From Acidobacteriota bacterium (GTDB lineage: Bacteria > Acidobacteriota > Vicinamibacteria > Marinacidobacterales > SMYC01): a DNA stretch of 11,568 nt. Each line of letters starts with the position of its first letter. Position 1 is the stretch's first letter. The translations under genes were made by a program, and so were the position numbers. Below the pieces are notes generated by a model. That model was given only the letters and a program-made list of their open reading frames with translations. It was not told where the DNA came from and did not search any database. Of this stretch, positions 7,152-11,568 are shown in pieces. The DNA lies in NCBI GenBank assembly GCA_029263435.1, contig JAJCXL010000151.1, positions 1 through 11,568 on the forward strand. The letters run 5' to 3'.

Positions 7152-7991
7152 CGTACCGACGCGCTCGTCCGAAGCCGGTACCCCGGCCAACGGAGACAGC
7201 GATGGTTCGAGATGAGTTTTCTTGACCGCCAGCCGCACCCACAATCGAAACAACTGCCTATAGGACTGCAACACGCCCCGCACCGTGAAGTACTGACTCC
7301 GTCCGTAGACGCGCGGGTAGTGCCCGACCGGGACTTCGGCAAAGCGAAAGCCACGATCCTCGAGCTTTCTCAACAGCTCGATACAAAGACTGCCGTCGGT
7401 CTCGGTGAGCTCGAGTGATTCCAAGACGTGTCGGCGAAAAATGCGGAAGTCGCAATCGATATCGGTCACGCGGAGCCCGAACGCGAAGCGAACGAATCGG
7501 TGGTAAGGGTTGCCGATGAGCACGCGCAAGAACGGGTCGGCACGTTTGAGCCGGTAGCCGCTCACGTAGTCGATGTCCGGCGCGAGCAGTGCGGCGAGCT
7601 TTGCGAGCTCGCGCGGGTCGAATTGACCATCGCCATCCGTATAGAAGACGAGATCTTTGGTCGCCTTCGCGAAGCCGGTACGAAGCGCAGCGCCATAGCC
7701 CTGATTGACTTCATGGGTGATCACCCGAAGCTCGGGGACGACCCGGGTGAGCTCCTCGAGGATCTCCGGGGTCGCGTCGGCACTTCCGTCATTGACCACG
7801 ACGACCTCATAGTCGTCTGTCAGCAAACGAGCGCTGCGACGCGCGCTGATGACCATGCTCGCGATGGTGCCGGCATCGTTATAGGCCGGGAACATGACCG
7901 TGAGACTGGGGATGCGATTGGGTTGCTCGAGCGCGCTGATGGACTCTCTCCTCATCCCTTGCAGGCCTCGGGGGACCGTTCCAGGGGGCAT
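7146..7991 (-). CDS. Family 2 glycosyltransferase (polyprenyl-phosphate sugar transferase-like)
   Basis: 281 residues, cytoplasmic, with no transmembrane helices. A GT-A fold domain begins near residue 28 with SLTVMFPAYNDAGTI. It continues with VVVVNDGSADAT (63-74, nucleotide-sugar binding), YGAALRTGF (99-107), FYTDGDGQFDP (116-126, metal-binding acidic motif) and TDIDCDFRIFRR (176-187). VYGRSQYF (228-235) is typical of dolichol- or undecaprenyl-phosphate sugar transferases. It most likely transfers a sugar from a nucleotide donor to a lipid phosphate for envelope glycan synthesis. The acceptor and sugar are unknown. ATG at 7991 is annotated, but it has no Shine-Dalgarno sequence; Met13 (7955) is an alternative and keeps the whole domain. 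A candidate promoter ends about 11 bases before 7991, so the mRNA may be nearly leaderless. The gene probably heads a transcript that includes the five genes downstream. Confidence 0.92.
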   Translation of the reverse strand: MPPGTVPRGLQGMRRESISALEQPNRIPSLTVMFPAYNDAGTIASMVISARRSARLLTDDYEVVVVNDGSADATPEILEELTRVVPELRVITHEVNQGYGAALRTGFAKATKDLVFYTDGDGQFDPRELAKLAALLAPDIDYVSGYRLKRADPFLRVLIGNPYHRFVRFAFGLRVTDIDCDFRIFRRHVLESLELTETDGSLCIELLRKLEDRGFRFAEVPVGHYPRVYGRSQYFTVRGVLQSYRQLFRLWVRLAVKKTHLEPSLSPLAGVPASDERVGTK

Positions 7992-8001
7992 TACCGAGTG
8001 G

Positions 8002-8020
8002 CAACTTAGCGCGCAAGTTG
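8002..8020. repeat. Inverted repeat overlapping the candidate promoter (possible operator)
   Basis: CAACTT (8002-8007) and AAGTTG (8015-8020) are perfect 6-bp arms around a 7-base centre, AGCGCGC. The repeat covers the -10 element and most of the spacer of the promoter above, the usual place for a repressor site. The arms are short, so chance cannot be excluded. Confidence 0.35.
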
Positions 8021-8031
8021 AGCGCTGTCAA
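8003..8031 (-). promoter_or_regulatory. Candidate sigma70-type promoter for the glycosyltransferase operon
   Basis: On the minus strand a perfect TTGACA (-35, 8031-8026) is followed after 17 bases by TAAGTT (8008-8003), a weak match to TATAAT. Transcription would start near 7996, five bases before the ATG at 7991. It lies in the 80-base gap downstream of the DUF3047 gene, with no clear promoter nearer to propeller gene A. Confidence 0.5.
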
Positions 8032-8071
8032 CCAGATGGAGACGGAAAGCTAGCATAGGGCCAGAGCCGTG

Positions 8072-8806
8072 TCAATGACCGAGCTCCAACGGATGAGACA
8101 AGGCGCCCAACGTCGCGCCCGGAGGGAGCGAACGCAACACGACGAGGTCGTCGTAATCGGCAGCGGCGAAGCTTTGGGTCGAGTTCGCATCGGACAGTAC
8201 CCCCACTCCCAAAGGCCGGGAAACCTCACGATTGCCGAACGTCTCTCGATAAACATCCGGCACCCGGTAATAGACCCGGTGCCACTGTTTCTCATTGGCC
8301 GGGCCGGTCCCGGCGACGACGGTCCAGGCCTGACCGATGCCCGAGCGTCGAAAAAACGAGCCTGTCCGCAGCTGTGCGCTCCAGACGAACTTCACGGTCT
8401 CCGGAACGAGACCCAGCTTTCGCCGATAGCTGAGATAGAGTCCCGCGGCGCTGTCGGCGGTGTCCTCGTAGCGGGCGTCCGCGCCCTCCGGAACCGCGCG
8501 AATCCTCCATCGCCAACTGATATAGGGATAGTCGATCGCGCTCCAGCGGATCTCCTTGTAGAGCATCACGTTCTCGCCCGTCGCCTCCGCACGCAGGAAA
8601 CGATTGCCATCCTCTTCTTCCACGACGTAGGGAACGACCCCTTCATCGCCAAAGGCACGCGCTTTCCAAGTGGAAGGCGCCTCGCCCACTTCAGCGGACT
8701 CGAAGTCTTCCAAAACGAGCCTGTCGGGCTTCTCCTCGACCGCCGCGAGCGAAGCGCCAATCACCAGAAGCGCCGCCGCGGTGCCGATTCGTATAATCGC
8801 GTTCAA
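8072..8806 (-). CDS. Exported DUF3047-family protein
   Basis: 244 residues. Start is TTG at 8806, supported by a GAGG seven bases upstream and by the signal peptide it restores (about 1-22: IIRIGTAAALLVIGASLAA, then charged residues). The mature part resembles DUF3047: DFES near 34-37, a central YPYISWRWRI (93-102), a D-SAAGLYLSY segment (118-127), WTVVAGTG (161-168), WHRVYYRVPDVYRETFG (175-191) and the closing GVGVLSDANST with AAADYDDL (201-221). The family is predicted to be a periplasmic or surface beta-rich (jelly-roll-like) protein of unknown function. It sits upstream of the glycosyltransferase operon in the same direction, separated by 80 bases with a promoter between them, so a shared envelope role is only suggestive. 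Its start is divergent from, and shares base 8806 with, the methyltransferase gene on the plus strand. Confidence 0.85.
   Translation of the reverse strand: MNAIIRIGTAAALLVIGASLAAVEEKPDRLVLEDFESAEVGEAPSTWKARAFGDEGVVPYVVEEEDGNRFLRAEATGENVMLYKEIRWSAIDYPYISWRWRIRAVPEGADARYEDTADSAAGLYLSYRRKLGLVPETVKFVWSAQLRTGSFFRRSGIGQAWTVVAGTGPANEKQWHRVYYRVPDVYRETFGNREVSRPLGVGVLSDANSTQSFAAADYDDLVVLRSLPPGATLGALSHPLELGH
8792..8797 (+). promoter_or_regulatory. Perfect -10 element (TATAAT) for a leaderless methyltransferase mRNA
   Basis: TATAAT ends 8 bases before the ATG at 8806, so transcription is expected to begin at or just before the A of the start codon. No Shine-Dalgarno sequence precedes that ATG, which fits a leaderless transcript. 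No good -35 hexamer is seen at 16-18 bases. The element lies inside the signal-peptide codons of the divergent DUF3047 gene. Confidence 0.6.
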
Positions 8807-9525
8807 TGGAACGCCTCGCTCTGGACCGATGGGCTTCTCCGTGGCTGCGCAACCAACACGTCGCGCGCTATCGATGGTCGGCAGGGTTCGCCAAAAACGC
8901 GCGGGTCCTCGACGCGGCGTGCGGCACCGCCTACGGCTCGCGGCTGATGAGCGAGTCGGGCGCGTCCTCCGTCACATCGGCGGACCTGTCCATGGAGGCC
9001 TTCGCCGCCGCCAGACGCGGGGACGCCGACAACGCACTTCATCTCGTGCGAGCCGACGTGTGCGCCGTTCCTTTCGAGACGAACAGCTTCGATCTCTACA
9101 CCTGCTTCGAGACGATTGAGCACGTCGAGGCCGACCATGCGCTGCTCGAGGAAGCGAGGCGCGTCCTCGGCCAAGACGGGACCCTGCTGTGCTCGACCCC
9201 CAACCGGCATCTCCTCAGCCCGGGGAACACCATCGAAGACCGGCCAGCGAATCCGTATCACGTGCGCGAGTACTCGATTGACGAGTTTCGCGAGCTGCTG
9301 GGATCCGTCTTCTCTTCGGTGGCGCTGTTTGGCCAGACCTGGTTCTCGAACGCCCATCGCGATCGACTCGCGCGCGCGGGCGCGCTCGGCAACTCTTACG
9401 CCATCCGCTTGCATCAGCTGCGAAACATTTTCGGACTGCCTTGGGAAGGACCGAGCCGCCACGATCCGCGACCGCTCGACGACGACGGCGTGCCGGAGGT
9501 CGTGATTGGCGTGTGCCGCCCCTAG
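8806..9525 (+). CDS. Class I SAM-dependent methyltransferase (Methyltransf_11/25-like)
   Basis: 239 residues. SAM motif I is VLDAACGTAYGS (34-45), and the acidic residue after strand 2 is D60 (SADLS). Motif II/III covers VRADVCAVPFETNSFDLYTC (81-100) and is followed by FETIEHVEADHALLEEARRVL (101-121) and GTLLCSTPN (125-133). The tail NPYHVREYSIDEFRELL (149-165) is common in methyltransferases of glycan, O-antigen and secondary-metabolite clusters. Its substrate is probably a sugar or small molecule, but this is unproven. ATG at 8806 is used; there is no ribosome-binding site, and a TATAAT just upstream implies leaderless initiation. It converges on the peptidyl-prolyl isomerase gene with 17 bases between the stops and no evident terminator hairpin with a T run. 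Confidence 0.9.
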   Translation: MERLALDRWASPWLRNQHVARYRWSAGFAKNARVLDAACGTAYGSRLMSESGASSVTSADLSMEAFAAARRGDADNALHLVRADVCAVPFETNSFDLYTCFETIEHVEADHALLEEARRVLGQDGTLLCSTPNRHLLSPGNTIEDRPANPYHVREYSIDEFRELLGSVFSSVALFGQTWFSNAHRDRLARAGALGNSYAIRLHQLRNIFGLPWEGPSRHDPRPLDDDGVPEVVIGVCRP

Positions 9526-9542
9526 TGCCCTTCTTAGCGGCT

Positions 9543-10229
9543 CTACCCGATGATCCGTGCGGTCTCGATCAAGACGGGCTCGACCGGCACATCCCGATAG
9601 CCGTCGCGAGTGGTGGTGGGGACGGCCTCGATCGCGTCGACGACATCCAACCCCTCGGTAATCTTGCCGAACACCGCATAACCCCAGCCAGACGACTTGT
9701 CTCGGTGATCGAGCGGCGGGTTGTCCTTGGTGTTGATGAAAAACTGTGACGTCGCGCTATGGGGGTCATTCGTGCGCGCCATGCAAATCGTGCCCCGGCC
9801 GTTGAGCAGCCCGTTATCGGCTTCGTTCTCGATGGGTGCCTCGGTATCTTTTTTCGTCATGTCGGCAGTGAATCCGCCCCCTTGAATGACGAAGTCCGGG
9901 ACCACGCGGTGAAAGATCGTCCCGTCGAAGAATCCGCTCCGCACATAGCTCAAGAAGTTTTCCACCGTCTTGGGTGCTTTGTCGGGATAGAGCTCGAGCT
10001 TGATCGTTCCGAGGCTCGTCGTCATCTCGATGACCGGATAGGTGATGTCGGAGCCGGCTTCAGCGGGCGCGGGCTCCGGAGCCACCTCCGGCGGCGCCGT
10101 CTCGACCTCCGCGGATTCTTCCACTGGCGTTTCGTCCGGGGCGGGCTCTTCGCCGCATCCAGTGCACGAAAGCGAAAACATCGCCAAGAACAGGCCCACC
10201 GTGAGCCAAACCCACTGCTTCGACTGCAT
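9543..10229 (-). CDS. Envelope cyclophilin-type peptidyl-prolyl cis-trans isomerase (probable lipoprotein)
   Basis: 228 residues. The N-terminus is a signal peptide (about 5-21) followed by Cys22 (FSLSC) and Cys25. Neither is a textbook lipobox, but together with the following Pro/Glu/Ala-rich linker (about 27-58) they suggest a lipid-anchored envelope protein. The cyclophilin domain (about 65-228) has the catalytic FHRVVPDFVIQGG (106-118; R108, F113, Q116), MAR (150-152), SQFFIN (161-166) and GWGYAVFGKITEGLDVVD (181-198). It would speed proline isomerisation during folding of exported proteins. ATG at 10229 is preceded by AAAGGAGAG (10245-10237), a good ribosome-binding site. The gene lies 120 bases downstream of the DNA-repair methyltransferase gene and likely has its own promoter. 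Confidence 0.93.
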   Translation of the reverse strand: MQSKQWVWLTVGLFLAMFSLSCTGCGEEPAPDETPVEESAEVETAPPEVAPEPAPAEAGSDITYPVIEMTTSLGTIKLELYPDKAPKTVENFLSYVRSGFFDGTIFHRVVPDFVIQGGGFTADMTKKDTEAPIENEADNGLLNGRGTICMARTNDPHSATSQFFINTKDNPPLDHRDKSSGWGYAVFGKITEGLDVVDAIEAVPTTTRDGYRDVPVEPVLIETARIIG

Positions 10230-10257
10230 CGAGAAACTCTCCTTTGTTGAGCTTCCT

Positions 10258-10263
10258 ATTCTA
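10258..10263 (-). promoter_or_regulatory. Candidate -10 element for the peptidyl-prolyl isomerase gene
   Basis: TAGAAT on the minus strand matches TATAAT at five of six positions. It lies 12 bases upstream of the ribosome-binding site AAAGGAGAG. The best -35 match, GTGACG, is 19 bases upstream, a long spacer. Transcription would start near 10251 and give a leader of about 22 bases. Confidence 0.4.
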
Positions 10264-10270
10264 GTGCGCC

Positions 10271-10343
10271 GTCCCAGTAACTCGTCACATTAATCTCGGC
10301 CCGTTTTACGCGCCGGCTTCATTGTCGACGCTACTACTGGGAC
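10271..10343. repeat. Perfect 9-bp inverted repeat enclosing 55 bases between two genes
   Basis: GTCCCAGTA (10271-10279) and TACTGGGAC (10335-10343) are exact reverse complements. They lie in the 120-base gap between the DNA-repair methyltransferase stop (10350) and the isomerase start (10229). One arm directly follows the repair gene; the other falls within the candidate isomerase promoter. The loop contains no reading frame of note and no T run follows. It could fold as a long stem-loop in a read-through transcript, or be a remnant of a small palindromic element. Confidence 0.5.
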
Positions 10344-10349
10344 AAGAGA

Positions 10350-10886
10350 CTAGAACAACCGCATCTGAACCGCCGGCGGCGGCAACAGACCTTCGAGAGC
10401 GAGGAGCTTTCGTTTGAGAGACAGCCCTCCCCCAAAGCCGGTGAGCGAGCCGTCCGCGCCAATCACGCGATGACAAGGTACGACGATCGGGATCGGATTG
10501 TCGTGATTCGCCGCACCGACGGCCCGCCCGCCTTTGGGCCGGCCGACGATCTCCGCGATCTGCCCGTAGGAGACGGTACGCCCGAACGGGATCTCGTAGA
10601 CCGCCTGCCACACCGACTTCTGAAACGGTGTCCCGCGCAAATCCAACGGGAGCTCGAACACTCGACGCTGTCCTTGAAAGTACTCTCCGAGCTGACGAAT
10701 GTAGAGCTCGTGCCCACCTTCGGCGGGATAGAGCTTGCCGACGTCGAAATAACGCCCGAGCCGACGCTCCCGTGTCTCGCGGCCGCTTCTCCCCAGACCG
10801 ATCGCGGCCAGCCCGTCCTCCGACGAATAGATGTCCAAAACGACCCCACGGATCTCGGGAGGCTCGAAGCTCGAGTGCAACAACAT
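10350..10886 (-). CDS. ogt: Methylated-DNA--[protein]-cysteine S-methyltransferase (O6-methylguanine repair)
   Basis: 178 residues from ATG at 10886. The protein removes alkyl groups from O6-alkylguanine in DNA by transferring them irreversibly to its own cysteine. The C-terminal domain shows TPFQKSVWQAVYEIPFGRTV (86-105) and SYGQIAEIVGRP (106-117; DNA-binding helix region). RAVGAANHDNPIPIVVPCHR (121-140) follows, with acceptor Cys138 in PCHRV, then GSLTGFGGGLSLKRKLLALEG (146-166). The N-terminal domain (about 1-80) is the ribonuclease-H-like part. An earlier in-frame ATG at 10958 would add 24 residues of low resemblance and overlap the divergent HAD start, so 10886 was preferred; AGGGA lies about 8 bases before it. 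The gene is not evidently linked in function to its neighbours. Confidence 0.93.
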   Translation of the reverse strand: MLLHSSFEPPEIRGVVLDIYSSEDGLAAIGLGRSGRETRERRLGRYFDVGKLYPAEGGHELYIRQLGEYFQGQRRVFELPLDLRGTPFQKSVWQAVYEIPFGRTVSYGQIAEIVGRPKGGRAVGAANHDNPIPIVVPCHRVIGADGSLTGFGGGLSLKRKLLALEGLLPPPAVQMRLF

Positions 10887-10956
10887 CGCCCCATCCCTAA
10901 CACGACCGGGCCGATGCGGCCAAGTCCGATTTGATTTAACATGCGGGCACCCATTC
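10887..10956. other. Divergent intergenic region between the DNA-repair and HAD phosphatase genes
   Basis: About 70 bases hold the 5' regions of both genes. An AT-rich patch (10928-10940, GATTTGATTTAAC) stands out in a GC-rich background and may contain the -10 elements. The minus-strand TTAAAT is the best hexamer but has no convincing -35. The palindrome TTCATGAA (10954-10961) covers the plus-strand ATG. No ribosome-binding site precedes the HAD gene. Confidence 0.3.
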
Positions 10957-11568
10957 ATGAAAGACGCGCGCGCGATCCTCTTCGACTGGGATGGAACGCT
11001 GTTGGATTCCTTCCCCGCCACGTACCACGCATCGATGGCCGTCTTGACCCACTACGGCATTCACGTCGACAGGCAGACCTTCCTAGACACTTATAGCCCC
11101 AACTGGTACGACTCGTATGAGAAGCTGGGCGTGCATCGAAAAGAATGGGACAACGCGGACCGCATGTGGCGCGAGACCTACGTCACACAAATCTCCGAGC
11201 CTTTCTCCTTCGTGCCGGAGCTACTCCAGGAGTTGAGAGGCCGCGACCTGACCCTCGGTGTCGTCACGAGCGGAGATCGCGGACGCGTGACGCGAGAGCT
11301 CGAAACTTATGGCTTCGCCGAGTTCTTCGACGTCGTGGTCTGCTTCGAAGACACCGTCGAGAAGAAGCCGCATCCCGCACCGCTCGCGCACGCCCTCGAA
11401 CAGTTGTCGCTACCCGCCGAAGCGACAATTTTCGTCGGCGACCGGCCAGAGGACATCTCCATGGGAAGAGCCGCCGGAGCCTACACCGTGGGCGTGGAAA
11501 GCGAGTATGGTCCCCGCCATGTGCTCGAGGAGGCGTCGCCGGATCTCATCCTCCCGCACGCCGGCCAT
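10957..11568 (+). CDS. HAD-superfamily phosphatase, phosphoglycolate phosphatase-like (3' end outside window)
   Basis: 204 codons are visible and the frame is still open at the right edge, so the stop lies beyond the window. Start ATG at 10957 places motif I at the usual position: ILFDWDGTLLDS (7-18; Asp10 nucleophile, Asp12 acid/base). A helical cap follows (about 20-90). Motif II is VVTSGD (102-107), motif III Lys is in EKKPHP (135-140), and motif IV is FVGDRPEDISMGRAAG (159-174). The visible length is close to a full subfamily IA enzyme (about 210-230 residues), so only a few codons are probably missing. These enzymes hydrolyse small phosphate esters such as phosphoglycolate, pyrophosphate or sugar phosphates; the substrate cannot be fixed from sequence alone. 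There is no Shine-Dalgarno sequence, so initiation may be leaderless. Confidence 0.9.
   Translation, partial: MKDARAILFDWDGTLLDSFPATYHASMAVLTHYGIHVDRQTFLDTYSPNWYDSYEKLGVHRKEWDNADRMWRETYVTQISEPFSFVPELLQELRGRDLTLGVVTSGDRGRVTRELETYGFAEFFDVVVCFEDTVEKKPHPAPLAHALEQLSLPAEATIFVGDRPEDISMGRAAGAYTVGVESEYGPRHVLEEASPDLILPHAGH

Noticed and set aside
8803..9462. A 219-codon minus-strand frame opposite the second methyltransferase.
   Set aside because: Arg-rich shadow without motifs; the plus-strand frame has all SAM-binding motifs.
9510..9550. GCCGC and GCGGC near the convergent stops, considered as a shared terminator.
   Set aside because: Only 5-bp arms with a long loop and no T run on either strand; too weak to call.
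10887..11021. The 45-codon N-terminal extension of the DNA-repair methyltransferase.
   Set aside because: It would overlap the start of the HAD gene, is low in resemblance to the family, and the internal ATG at 10886 gives a normal-length protein with an upstream AGGGA.

Overview
The window is GC-rich bacterial DNA, densely packed with genes and mostly coding on the minus strand. The gene content suggests a soil or marine bacterium of the Acidobacteriota (Vicinamibacteria/Thermoanaerobaculia-like) or a neighbouring group such as Gemmatimonadota. The clues are two secreted CRTAC1-type proteins (FG-GAP/VCBS repeats plus ASPIC/UnbV), a membrane sulfatase-like enzyme fused to TPR repeats, a DUF3047 protein, and frequent GTG/TTG starts. 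This placement is an inference from gene content; there is no rRNA or other marker gene here.

Region 1 (about 8031 down to 1, minus strand) looks like one transcription unit. A candidate promoter (TTGACA, 17-nt spacer, TAAGTT) sits just upstream of a family 2 glycosyltransferase (7991-7146). After 62 bases come five tightly packed genes: CRTAC1-type propeller A (7083-5191), a small SAM-dependent methyltransferase (5194-4493, 4-base overlap), a membrane sulfatase-like/TPR fusion (4452-2257, 40-base gap), CRTAC1-type propeller B (2260-653, 4-base overlap), and a membrane-anchored TPR protein (652 to beyond base 1, starting directly after the previous stop codon). Four of these five products are predicted to be exported or membrane anchored. 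Together they look like an uncharacterised cell-envelope module: two calcium-binding seven-repeat propellers, an alkaline-phosphatase-superfamily enzyme with a Thr in the nucleophile position, and TPR scaffolds. The glycosyltransferase suggests the substrate may be a surface glycan or a lipid-linked sugar.

Region 2 (8072-9525) is a divergent pair, a DUF3047 exported protein (minus, TTG start) and a second SAM-dependent methyltransferase (plus, ATG start). The first bases of the two coding regions coincide at 8806. A perfect TATAAT lies 8 bases before the methyltransferase ATG, so its mRNA is probably leaderless.

Region 3 (9543-11568) holds unlinked housekeeping genes: an envelope cyclophilin-type peptidyl-prolyl isomerase (minus), an O6-methylguanine-DNA methyltransferase (minus), and divergently a HAD-family phosphatase (plus) that runs off the window. 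A 9-bp perfect inverted repeat with a 55-nt loop lies between the isomerase and the DNA-repair gene.

No rRNA, tRNA, CRISPR array, transposase, integrase or phage gene was seen. No gene-free stretch is longer than about 120 bases. The long plus-strand reading frames across 650-7000 are antisense shadows of the repeated Asp-rich motifs.
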